Origin: Oscillospiraceae bacterium
Lineage (GTDB): Bacteria; Bacillota; Clostridia; Oscillospirales; Acutalibacteraceae
Length of the DNA: 12,557 bases
Direction: 5' to 3'
Assembly (NCBI GenBank): GCA_009786735.1
Contig: WQRM01000026.1
Span: forward strand, 1 to 12,557
Shown piece after piece: positions 6,812-12,557 of this stretch (positions are counted from its first letter, which is position 1; every line of letters starts with the position of its first letter). Made by a program: the position numbers and the translations under genes. The notes beneath the pieces were generated by a model. That model had not been told where the DNA came from, ran no database searches, and was given only the letters and a program-made list of their open reading frames with translations.

Positions 6812-6848
6812 GACAAGCCTTTGTGTGTCAAGGGCTTGTCTACTTTTA
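6812..6848 (+). terminator. Terminator of exported hydrolase operon
   Basis: GACAAGCCTTTG (6812-6823) pairs with CAAGGGCTTGTC (6829-6840) over 12 bp with one G-T pair and a TGTGT loop, followed by TACTTTTAT. The T-tract is modest. It lies 54 nt after the phosphoesterase stop codon. Confidence 0.7.
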
Positions 6849-6963
6849 TATGCCTATTCAGCGAGGGCTTTCTTCGTGCTTTTTTGTTCGTCAGATTCGC
6901 CGTCAGAGCAGCCAAAAATCTGCCGTCAACACGTCCAACAATTGCCGCGCGGGCGATTTACTT

Positions 6964-7015
6964 CGAAAAAGCAGAATCCGGACAAACCCTTGATAATCAA
7001 GGACAAGTCCGGATT
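6964..7015 (-). terminator. Terminator downstream of tRNA-Tyr
   Basis: AATCCGGAC (6975-6983) pairs perfectly with GTCCGGATT (7007-7015), with a second inner stem CCTTGAT/ATCAAGG (6988-6994, 6996-7002). Read on the minus strand the hairpin is followed by CTGC and five T residues (6965-6969), just after the tRNA 3' end. Its core resembles the terminator at 6812. Apart from these two hairpins I see nothing coding between 6758 and 7018. Confidence 0.75.
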
Positions 7016-7018
7016 TTC

Positions 7019-7103
<85 letters not shown>

Positions 7104-7113
7104 ATACAGTCTT

Positions 7114-7142
7114 ATTATAGCATGGGTTGCGGAGATTGTCAA
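7114..7142 (-). promoter_or_regulatory. Promoter of tRNA-Tyr
   Basis: Minus strand: perfect TTGACA (7137-7142), 17-bp spacer, perfect TATAAT (7114-7119). The -10 box ends 10 bp before the tRNA 5' end. This is a full-consensus strong promoter, usual for a stable RNA. Confidence 0.92.
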
Positions 7143-7183
7143 GGGGTTTGCGAGATTTTTGCGAAGAAGTTTATAAGATTAAC

Positions 7184-7212
7184 TTGCGTTGGGGCTTTCG
7201 CTGTGCTATAAT
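7184..7212 (+). promoter_or_regulatory. Promoter of the cysteine-containing hypothetical gene
   Basis: TTGCGT (7184-7189), 17-bp spacer, perfect TATAAT (7207-7212). It diverges from the tRNA promoter, with the two -35 boxes about 41 bp apart. It sets the transcript start near 7219, which supports the ATG at 7246. Confidence 0.8.
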
Positions 7213-7245
7213 GATATAGACGATTTTCGTGAAAGAGGTGGATTT

Positions 7246-7737
7246 ATGTTCAAATCAAAAAAGAGCATTGAGGAATATATCAGCGAGGTGCTTGCCGACA
7301 GCCAGCAAGAGCAAGCGTTGAGCTTTGTTTCGCATTTGCGAGCCAGCGACATAGAGATTAAACGATTCACCTATCATGGCAAAGACACGCTGCATTGGCA
7401 AGTGAAATATAAAGGCGAACTGGTTTGCTATATCTTGCTGGACGCCGAAAAATCCAGCTGGACGGTCATGCCTGACAATAGCGCAACCAGCCGATTTGCG
7501 GACTACCCGATTGACGACGCCATGAAAGAAACCGCCTGGCAAAACCTCAACATTTGCATGGATGGTCAGTGCGGCGGCTGCGCACATGGCACGGGGACAC
7601 CCAAAATGGTGTTCGGAAAAGAGATCGCGCACGTTTGTGGCATGGCGTATAATTTCACGAATCCCGATGCCAAAGCGTTGCAATTGGCAATCAAAATGAT
7701 GGATGTGCGAAAAGGCGACATCGCCAAGCAGGTCTAG
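7246..7737 (+). CDS. Conserved-looking hypothetical cytoplasmic protein with Cys cluster (163 aa)
   Basis: The protein starts MFKSKKSIEEYI. I chose the ATG at 7246 because AGAGGTGG precedes it and the promoter -10 box ends at 7212. The N-terminal half alternates helix and strands (LHWQVKYKGELVCYILL, SSWTVMP). Near residues 103-136 there is a cysteine cluster, NICMDGQCGGCAHGTGTP with a further Cys in IAHVCGM, which could bind a metal such as zinc; the VFGKEIAHVC segment and the end NPDAKALQLAIKMMDVRKGDI resemble a family of small uncharacterised Clostridia proteins that I know only as hypothetical. No signal peptide or membrane segment. It is monocistronic. I do not assign a function. Confidence 0.85.
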   Translation: MFKSKKSIEEYISEVLADSQQEQALSFVSHLRASDIEIKRFTYHGKDTLHWQVKYKGELVCYILLDAEKSSWTVMPDNSATSRFADYPIDDAMKETAWQNLNICMDGQCGGCAHGTGTPKMVFGKEIAHVCGMAYNFTNPDAKALQLAIKMMDVRKGDIAKQV

Positions 7738-7748
7738 TGCAAACATAC

Positions 7749-7787
7749 AACAGCCTCGCGAAGAAATCTTCACGAGGCTGTTTTGAT
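7749..7787. terminator. Bidirectional terminator between hypothetical gene and pyk
   Basis: AACAGCCTCG (7749-7758) pairs with CGAGGCTGTT (7773-7782), extended inward by GAAG/CTTC around an AAAT loop with one C-A mismatch, then TTTTGATTT. The two genes converge here (stops at 7737 and 7796), so it probably ends both transcripts. The T-tract is better in the rightward direction. Confidence 0.85.
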
Positions 7788-7795
7788 TTACAGAC

Positions 7796-9223
7796 TTACG
7801 TGCGCTCGCCAACCATTTGCACCTTGATGGTGTTGGTGGTTCCGCGGGTGCTCAGGGGCACGCCGCCGCTGATGACCACCATGTCGCCGTCTTCGACGAG
7901 GTCGATTTGCTTGGCGCAGTCGATGGCGTGGGTGAACAGGGCATCGGTGCTGCTTTGCGTGACGGCTTTGACGGGATACACACCCCACGACAGCGAAAGC
8001 TGGTGGAAGGTTTTGTCGATGGGCGTGGCGGCCACAATGGGCACTTGCGGGCGGAATTTGCTCATGCTGCGCGCCGTTTGACCAGACTGCGTGACCGCAA
8101 TGACCGCACCGGCGTTAATCTCATGCGCGGTGGAGCACGCCGAGTGGCAAATGGCCGTGGTGGTGTTTGCCGCGATGGGGAAATGCAGGTTTTTGAAGGC
8201 ATCCAGAGCGAAGGCGTCGTGCTCGGCTTGCTGGGCGATTTTCGCCATGACCTCAACGGCACGCACGGGATATTGCCCGGTGGCGCTTTCGCCGCTAAGC
8301 ATCACTGCGCTTGTGCCGTCGAACACGGCATTGGCTACGTCGGTGATTTCCGCGCGGGTGGGGTCGGGGCAGCTGACCATGGACTCCAGCATTTGCGTGG
8401 CGGTGATGGCCATCTTGCCCGCACCATAGCAGGCTTTGATGAAGCGTTTTTGCAGACCGGGCAGTTTTTCGTAGCTCACCTCCACGCCCATGTCGCCACG
8501 CGCGACCATGATGCCGTCGGACAGGGCGAGGATTTCGTCGAAGTTCTCGATGCTCTCAAGGCTTTCGATTTTGCTGATGATGCGCAGGTTGTGCCCACCG
8601 TGGAAGTCCAGGAACTTGCGCAGGTCAACCAGATCTTGCTTGCGGCGCACAAAGGATGCCGCCACGAAATCCACGTCATGCTGGATGCCGAAGAGCAGGT
8701 CGGCTTTGTCCACCTCGCTAAGGAAGGGCATCTCCAGCTTGCTGCCGGGGATGTTGATGCTTTTGCGGTCCGTCAGCGTGCCGCCGTTGACGACTTGGCA
8801 GGTGATGTCTTCACCTTGCACGCTCACCACTTGCAGGGCGATGCGACCGTCGTCCAGCAGCAAACGCGTGCCGGGCGTGACTTGCTCGGGCAGTTCGGCA
8901 TAGCTGATGCTCGCTTGCTCGGCGTTGCCCAGCACATCACGCGTGGTGAGCACAAACTGTGCGCCGCCCACAAGCTGCGCGCTGCCGCCGGCGAACTTGC
9001 CCACGCGAATCTCGGGACCCTTGGTGTCGAGCATGACGGCTGCGGCCAAGCCCATTTCGTCACGGATTTGGCGAAAACGGTCAATGACTTCCGCGTGGCT
9101 TTCGTGGCTGCCGTGCGAAAAATTCAGCCGAGCCACGTTGAGACCCGCTTTGAGCATCGCTCTGATGGTGGCGGCGCTGTTGCTGGCCGGGCCGATGGTG
9201 CATACAATTTTGGTTTTGCGCAT
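7796..9223 (-). CDS. pyk: Pyruvate kinase (475 aa)
   Basis: Catalyses phosphoenolpyruvate plus ADP to pyruvate plus ATP, the last step of glycolysis, in the cytoplasm. The start MRKTKIVCTIGPAS is diagnostic. Arg32, Asn34 and Ser36 (ARLNFSHG) and Asp66 (LDTKGPEIR) form the active site. The pyruvate kinase signature RIISKIESLESI holds catalytic Lys218 and metal ligand Glu220, followed by ARGDMGVE with Asp244. Glu71 in KGPEIR is the residue type found in potassium-dependent enzymes (Lys in independent ones). The effector domain ends GTTNTIKV. It lacks the extra C-terminal phosphohistidine-like domain found in Bacillus pyruvate kinases, so it is the short form. A CGGAG ribosome site precedes the ATG. 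It is monocistronic with its own promoter, whose leader carries 7-bp repeats. Confidence 0.98.
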   Translation of the reverse strand: MRKTKIVCTIGPASNSAATIRAMLKAGLNVARLNFSHGSHESHAEVIDRFRQIRDEMGLAAAVMLDTKGPEIRVGKFAGGSAQLVGGAQFVLTTRDVLGNAEQASISYAELPEQVTPGTRLLLDDGRIALQVVSVQGEDITCQVVNGGTLTDRKSINIPGSKLEMPFLSEVDKADLLFGIQHDVDFVAASFVRRKQDLVDLRKFLDFHGGHNLRIISKIESLESIENFDEILALSDGIMVARGDMGVEVSYEKLPGLQKRFIKACYGAGKMAITATQMLESMVSCPDPTRAEITDVANAVFDGTSAVMLSGESATGQYPVRAVEVMAKIAQQAEHDAFALDAFKNLHFPIAANTTTAICHSACSTAHEINAGAVIAVTQSGQTARSMSKFRPQVPIVAATPIDKTFHQLSLSWGVYPVKAVTQSSTDALFTHAIDCAKQIDLVEDGDMVVISGGVPLSTRGTTNTIKVQMVGERT

Positions 9224-9234
9224 GATGTTCTCCG

Positions 9235-9269
9235 TTCTAGACGTTAGAGATTAGGTATTAGATGTTAGA
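9235..9269 (-). repeat. Five degenerate 7-bp repeats in pyk leader
   Basis: On the plus strand the five consecutive units are TTCTAGA, CGTTAGA, GATTAGG, TATTAGA and TGTTAGA, consensus NRTTAGA. They fill the space between the pyk -10 box (9274-9279) and its ribosome site, so most lie in the 5' untranslated mRNA as a TCTAAYN series. Confidence 0.7.
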
Positions 9270-9273
9270 TTAT

Positions 9274-9302
9274 ATTATATCACAAATGCTGGCATTACGC
9301 AA
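9274..9302 (-). promoter_or_regulatory. pyk: Promoter of pyk
   Basis: Minus strand: TTGCGT (9297-9302), 17-bp spacer, perfect TATAAT (9274-9279). The predicted start is near 9267, giving a leader of about 45 nt. Confidence 0.85.
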
Positions 9303-9314
9303 GTCTGTGGCATG

Positions 9315-9336
9315 AAAAAACCCGCTGCGAAGCGGG
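9315..9336 (-). terminator. Terminator of polysaccharide deacetylase gene
   Basis: CCCGCT-TCGC-AGCGGG on the minus strand followed by six T residues (9315-9320) is a textbook intrinsic terminator 42 nt beyond the deacetylase stop. The plus strand also has a T-run after it (9342-9348). A second A/T-rich hairpin (about 9346-9373, long A and T runs) lies just before it. Confidence 0.85.
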
Positions 9337-9378
9337 CAAAGTTTTTTTGCACTACTTTTTTCAAAAAAAGTTGCAGAG

Positions 9379-10173
9379 TCACCGCCGGTGCCGCACGATT
9401 TCACCGGGCTGTGCGCCGCCGCGCAGGGCAAGCAGCTGGTCAATGGTCACGAACACAAAGCCGCGCTCGAGCAGTGCGGGCACGATGATGCGTGTGGCTT
9501 GGTAGGTGCTGTGGTACACGTCGTGCAGCAGGATGATGTCGCCGTCGCGCGCGTAATGCAGCACATGGGTGGCGACATACTGCGCGTTGCGGTTGCGCCA
9601 ATCCTGCGGGTCGATCGACCAGAGGATGTGCGGGGTGGTCATGTCTGCGAGAACATCGGCGTTGTATGCGCCAAAGGGCAGGCGCGTGTGGGTGGGTCTG
9701 GCACCGAGCACGCGTTCAATCGCCTCATGTCCTTCGTGGTAGTCCCGGCGGCGGCGGTCGGCGCTCACGCGGGTTTGCTCCAGATGGGTTTGGGTGTGGT
9801 TGCCCACGCTGTGCCCTTCAGCAGCCATGCGCCGGATGATGTCCGGGTGGCGGTCAACATAGCTGCCGATGACGTAAAACGTGGCGGGCACGTTGTGTTG
9901 CGCCAAAAAGTCCAGCAGTGGCACGGTGATATATGGGTTCGGACCATCATCGAAGGTCAGGGCAATCAGCGGATGCCCAACGAGGGGCTTGAGTTCGCCC
10001 ATCACGTCGGTTTTTTCGGCATATGGGTCCTGCCAAATGGGTTCTTCTTCCACCGGCGGCGGGGTATACTGCGCCGGCACGGCAGGAATCACCGACATGG
10101 TTAACATGGCAACCAACACGAGGGTTGCGAGTGTTACCACAATTTTCAGTTTGAACCGAAGTTTCTGTTTCAC
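9379..10173 (-). CDS. Membrane-anchored polysaccharide deacetylase, NodB/CE4 family (264 aa)
   Basis: CE4 enzymes remove acetyl groups from GlcNAc or MurNAc polymers such as peptidoglycan. Residues 1-32 are a signal peptide or anchor (KLRFKLK, hydrophobic to about 32), so the enzyme acts outside the membrane. A Pro/acidic linker (35-50) follows. The NodB domain has motif 1 TFDDGP (Asp75, Asp76), motif 2 HSVGNHTQTH (His126, His130), motif 3 RLPFGAYN (Arg164; the usual RPPFG has Leu here), motif 4 WSIDPQDW (Asp188, Trp192) and motif 5 ILLHD (His217). All catalytic and metal residues are present. The start is a GTG; no in-frame ATG is available upstream and AGGA stands about 14 bases away, which is long. 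It has its own promoter and terminator. Close relatives include the sporulation enzyme PdaA class and vegetative peptidoglycan deacetylases; I cannot tell which. Confidence 0.92.
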   Translation of the reverse strand: MKQKLRFKLKIVVTLATLVLVAMLTMSVIPAVPAQYTPPPVEEEPIWQDPYAEKTDVMGELKPLVGHPLIALTFDDGPNPYITVPLLDFLAQHNVPATFYVIGSYVDRHPDIIRRMAAEGHSVGNHTQTHLEQTRVSADRRRRDYHEGHEAIERVLGARPTHTRLPFGAYNADVLADMTTPHILWSIDPQDWRNRNAQYVATHVLHYARDGDIILLHDVYHSTYQATRIIVPALLERGFVFVTIDQLLALRGGAQPGEIVRHRR

Positions 10174-10207
10174 GTCATCACATCATTTCCTGTTATCATC
10201 TCCAATG

Positions 10208-10236
10208 ATTATACAGGATTCACGCGTGTTTGTCAA
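10208..10236 (-). promoter_or_regulatory. Promoter of polysaccharide deacetylase
   Basis: Minus strand: perfect TTGACA (10231-10236), 17-bp spacer, perfect TATAAT (10208-10213). The gene is thus transcribed apart from the arginine cluster that ends at 10269, with no clear terminator in between. A short CCC-GCA-GGG repeat at about 10257-10267 is the only hairpin candidate. Confidence 0.88.
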
Positions 10237-10268
10237 GCTTCGGCAAATATTAACACTCCCTGCGGGAA

Positions 10269-11408
10269 TTACAGGCAGTTTGCCAGCACATCAAGAGCTT
10301 TCTCAAGCAACTCCATCGGGATATTCAGCGCGGGCAGCAGGCGCACTTTGTCTTTCGCCGTCAGCACCAGCACGCCTTGCGCAAGGCACTCCGCCACGAT
10401 GTCTTTGGCGGGTTTCACAGTTTCGATGCCAATCATCAGCCCCATGCCGCTGATGCTCTTCACGCCCGGCAGCGCCTGCAGTTTCGCGCGGATATACTCC
10501 CCTTTTGCCTGCACGTCGGCAAGGAGACCATCGTCCAAGCGATGCAACACATGCAGCGCCCCCGCACAACACGCAGGGTTGCCGCCGAAGGTGCTGCCGT
10601 GGCTGCCGTGACCGAGCACATCGCAGGTGCTTGCGGCGAACAACGTCGCTCCCAGTGGCAGACCTGCTGCCAGCCCCTTGGCTGTGCTGACGATGTCCGG
10701 CGTGATGCCGAACTGCTCCCAGGCATACAGGCTGCCGCAGCGACCGTTGCCGGTTTGCACTTCGTCAATGAGCAACAGCAAGTTGTTGGCTTTGCACAGC
10801 TCGGCCACCGCTTGCACGTAGTCTTTGTTCAGCTGCAGCACGCCGCTTTCGCCCTGCACGAGTTCCATCATCACCGCGCAGCAGCTGTTGTCGAGCTTCG
10901 CCTGCAGGTCGGCGATGTCGTTGGGCTTGGCGTACTTAAACCCGGCGGGCAGCGGCGCGAAATCACCATGCATCGCAGGCTGACCCGTGGCGGTGAGCGT
11001 GGCAATCGTGCGACCGTGGAAGCTGCCCTCAAGCGTGACAATCGTGCTGCGGCCAGCACCCCACTTGCGCGCGGTTTTGATCATGCATTCGTTGGCTTCG
11101 GCACCGCTGTTGCTGAAGAACACACGGCGCATGCCGGTGCGGCTGCACAGCGCCTGCGCGAGCTCGGCTTGCGGCGCGGTGTAGTATAAGTTCGACGTGT
11201 GCGCCACTTGCAGCAACTGCGCGTGCACGGCGACAGCCCAGGCTTCGTCAGCGTGGCCGAGGGTATTCACGGCGATGCCGCTGCCGAGGTCGATGTATTC
11301 TTTGCCTGCGTCATCCCACAACAGCGAGCCTTTGCCGCGTGAGAAAGTCACAGGGAAGCGTGCATATGTGGTGGCAACGAATTGCTCGCTGCGTTGTTGT
11401 GTGTTCAT
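10269..11408 (-). CDS. argD: Acetylornithine aminotransferase (379 aa)
   Basis: A PLP-dependent class III aminotransferase that converts N-acetylglutamate semialdehyde plus glutamate to N-acetylornithine plus 2-oxoglutarate in arginine synthesis. Motifs in order: DLGSGIAVNTLGH (41-52), NSGAEANECMIKTAR (100-114), SFHGRT (129-134), DEVQTGNGRCG (Asp215, which contacts the PLP ring nitrogen), STAKGLAAGLPLGA with the PLP lysine at 244, and HGSTFGGNP (270-278). Length fits ArgD (about 380-400). I chose the ATG at 11408 because GGAGGA stands seven bases upstream; the frame stays open further upstream but that part overlaps the acetyltransferase. Its start overlaps the acetyltransferase stop as ATGA. 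Ornithine or succinylornithine aminotransferase is the alternative, but argB next door favours ArgD. Confidence 0.95.
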   Translation of the reverse strand: MNTQQRSEQFVATTYARFPVTFSRGKGSLLWDDAGKEYIDLGSGIAVNTLGHADEAWAVAVHAQLLQVAHTSNLYYTAPQAELAQALCSRTGMRRVFFSNSGAEANECMIKTARKWGAGRSTIVTLEGSFHGRTIATLTATGQPAMHGDFAPLPAGFKYAKPNDIADLQAKLDNSCCAVMMELVQGESGVLQLNKDYVQAVAELCKANNLLLLIDEVQTGNGRCGSLYAWEQFGITPDIVSTAKGLAAGLPLGATLFAASTCDVLGHGSHGSTFGGNPACCAGALHVLHRLDDGLLADVQAKGEYIRAKLQALPGVKSISGMGLMIGIETVKPAKDIVAECLAQGVLVLTAKDKVRLLPALNIPMELLEKALDVLANCL

Positions 11409-11833
11409 GATTTTTCCTCCGTTGATAGTGTGCAGTGCACCACTTCTTCGCGGCGAGTGATGCCCATGGAGTCCCAAAAGGCGTTGCCTGCGTCGTTGTT
11501 GCGAAACACCGCAATGGCGCACTTGGTGATTTTCTCCTCGCGCATGGCAGCGAGGCAGGCGTTCAGCAGCGCCTTGCCGATGCCTTTGCTTTGGTGCTGC
11601 TGTGCAACGGCAAGGTGGTTGATGTAGCCGCGTCGGCCATCGTTGCCGCAAAGCACTGCGCCAACGATTTCGCCGCCGCTTTCCGCCACAAAGCAGCTGG
11701 CAGGGTTGCGCCGCAAGTAGTAGTCCATGCCCTCGTGTGAGTCCTCATAGCCGTGCAGGCCAATACCGGGCAAGCTCGCCCACAGGGCATATACGTCGTC
11801 GTAATCGTCAATTGTCATGAGCCGAATAGTCAT
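11405..11833 (-). CDS. GNAT-family N-acetyltransferase inside arginine cluster (142 aa)
   Basis: A single GNAT domain. MTIRLMTIDDYDDVYALW is the usual N-terminal strand and helix; YINHLAVAQQHQSKGIGKALL (about 76-96) is motif A, with Q-S-K-G-I-G binding the acetyl-CoA pyrophosphate; VFRNNDAGNAFWDSMGI (about 112-128) is motif B with the Asn and aromatic residues typical of the fold. I chose the ATG at 11833 because of AAGGAGG eight bases upstream; a longer frame from 11878 lacks one. The gene lies between argB and argD, 79 nt after argB, and ends in a 4-base ATGA overlap with argD, so it is co-translated with arginine genes. Roles to consider are N-acetylglutamate synthesis or an unrelated small-molecule or protein acetyltransferase; the substrate cannot be told from sequence. 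Confidence 0.9.
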   Translation of the reverse strand: MTIRLMTIDDYDDVYALWASLPGIGLHGYEDSHEGMDYYLRRNPASCFVAESGGEIVGAVLCGNDGRRGYINHLAVAQQHQSKGIGKALLNACLAAMREEKITKCAIAVFRNNDAGNAFWDSMGITRREEVVHCTLSTEEKS

Positions 11834-11912
11834 ATCGACCCTCCTTACAAGATATTTTCGCGTTTCCTCTTTGCGCATGTTGCGGGAATTGCCGCGAAGC
11901 GACTGCTCGCCG

Positions 11913-12557
11913 CTAGGCGCTCCTCACCATGGTGCCGATGCCCGCATCTGTGAGCAGCTCAATGAGGATGGAGTGCTCCACGCGACCATCAAGAATAAAG
12001 ACCTTCTTCACGCCGCACTCAAGCGCCTCGCGGCAGCAATCGAGCTTGGGCAGCATGCCACCGGAAATCACGCCCTGCTCTGCCAAGCTGTCAATTTCGC
12101 TGGCGTACAGGCGGCGGATGAGGCTGCTTTCGTCGTTCACGTCGCGCAGCAAACCGGGAATGTCGCTCATGAGCATGAGGCTTTCCGCACCCAACGCGCC
12201 CGCGATTTTCGCCGCAGCGGTGTCGGCATTGATGTTGTATACATTTCCCTCGGCATCGCAGCCCAAAGTGGATATTATCGGGATATAGCCATTCTCCAAC
12301 ACGCCGAGGATGGGCGCGGGGTCAATGTCTGTGATTTCGCCCACATAGCCGAGCGCGGGGTCAAGCTGCGTGGCGCGAATCATCCGCCCGTCCAAGCCGC
12401 TTAGCCCAATGGCGTGGCTGCCGTAGGACTCCATGAGCGCCACCAAGCTTTTGTTGACTTTGCCCGCGAGGACCATCTGCACGATGTCCACGGTTTCTTT
12501 GTCTGTTACGCGCAAACCGTTGATAAACTCGGCTTTTTTGCCCACGCGGTTGAGCTG
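11913..12557 (-). CDS. argB: Acetylglutamate kinase, C-terminal part (5' end outside window)
   Basis: Phosphorylates N-acetylglutamate with ATP, the second step of arginine synthesis. The frame is open to the right edge; the visible part starts QLNRVGKKAEFINGLRVTD, so about 80 N-terminal residues of the usual 290 are missing, including the nucleotide-binding Gly-rich loop. Visible family motifs are GLRVTDKETVDIVQMVLAGKVNK, the substrate/ATP region NINADTAAAKIA, LMSDIPGLL, and SGGMLPKLD with the catalytic Lys. The last residues TDAGIGTMV are typical. The GTG at 12545 is not a real start: the homologous sequence continues upstream of it. The operon promoter, and any arginine-repressor site, would be to the right of the window. 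Confidence 0.96.
   Translation of the reverse strand, partial: QLNRVGKKAEFINGLRVTDKETVDIVQMVLAGKVNKSLVALMESYGSHAIGLSGLDGRMIRATQLDPALGYVGEITDIDPAPILGVLENGYIPIISTLGCDAEGNVYNINADTAAAKIAGALGAESLMLMSDIPGLLRDVNDESSLIRRLYASEIDSLAEQGVISGGMLPKLDCCREALECGVKKVFILDGRVEHSILIELLTDAGIGTMVRSA

Noticed and set aside
7817..9247. A 476-codon open frame on the plus strand opposite pyk
   Set aside because: It mirrors the pyruvate kinase gene, which has complete family motifs. The antisense translation is His/Val/Gly-rich with no recognisable domain and is a product of G+C-rich codon use.
10377..11189. A 270-codon plus-strand frame opposite argD
   Set aside because: argD has all its family motifs on the other strand; this frame has no recognisable domain.
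11409..11651. N-terminal extension of argD to 460 residues
   Set aside because: The extension overlaps the acetyltransferase gene in another frame, is Arg/His/Gln-rich and matches no aminotransferase; the ATG at 11408 has a strong ribosome site.

Overview
The window looks like a chromosomal segment from a Gram-positive, Clostridia-type bacterium (Bacillota; Oscillospirales-like is my best guess). The clues are strong AGGAGG-type ribosome sites, housekeeping promoters with consensus-like -35/-10 boxes and 17-bp spacers, a tRNA-Tyr with encoded CCA, an arginine cluster in which argB lies upstream of argD, and Gram-positive signal peptides. Base composition is moderately G+C-rich by eye. The taxonomic call is inference.

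Region 1 (1-1981) is a phage-like accessory module. A leftward operon encodes a small sigma-region-4-like DNA-binding protein, a 95-residue helical protein, and a fibre protein with an N-terminal domain resembling phage baseplate upper (BppU-type) proteins followed by a collagen-like Gly-X-Y tail that runs off the left edge. A 62-residue Xre-type repressor is transcribed divergently. The 215-bp intergenic region holds two facing promoters and three short perfect inverted repeats.

Region 2 (2059-6850) is a rightward two-gene operon for exported hydrolases with its own promoter and a hairpin terminator. The first is an LCAT-like alpha/beta-hydrolase. The second is a 1059-residue protein whose N-terminal calcineurin-like phosphoesterase looks catalytically complete. 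Its C-terminal half is an Fn3-like plus purple-acid-phosphatase-like domain in which every metal-ligand motif appears to be lost.

Region 3 (6965-7787) has tRNA-Tyr(GTA) on the minus strand with consensus promoter and terminator, and a divergent gene for a cysteine-containing protein of unknown function that ends in a bidirectional terminator.

Region 4 (7796-12557, all minus strand) is core metabolism: pyruvate kinase (pyk), a membrane-anchored polysaccharide deacetylase, and an arginine biosynthesis cluster in transcription order argB (cut by the right edge), a GNAT acetyltransferase, and argD. The acetyltransferase and argD overlap by ATGA. The deacetylase and pyk each have their own promoter. 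The pyk leader carries five degenerate 7-bp repeats.

Best candidates for something new are the BppU/collagen fibre locus with its paired regulators, the active-plus-pseudo phosphoesterase fusion beside an exported lipase-like enzyme, and the acetyltransferase embedded in the arginine operon.
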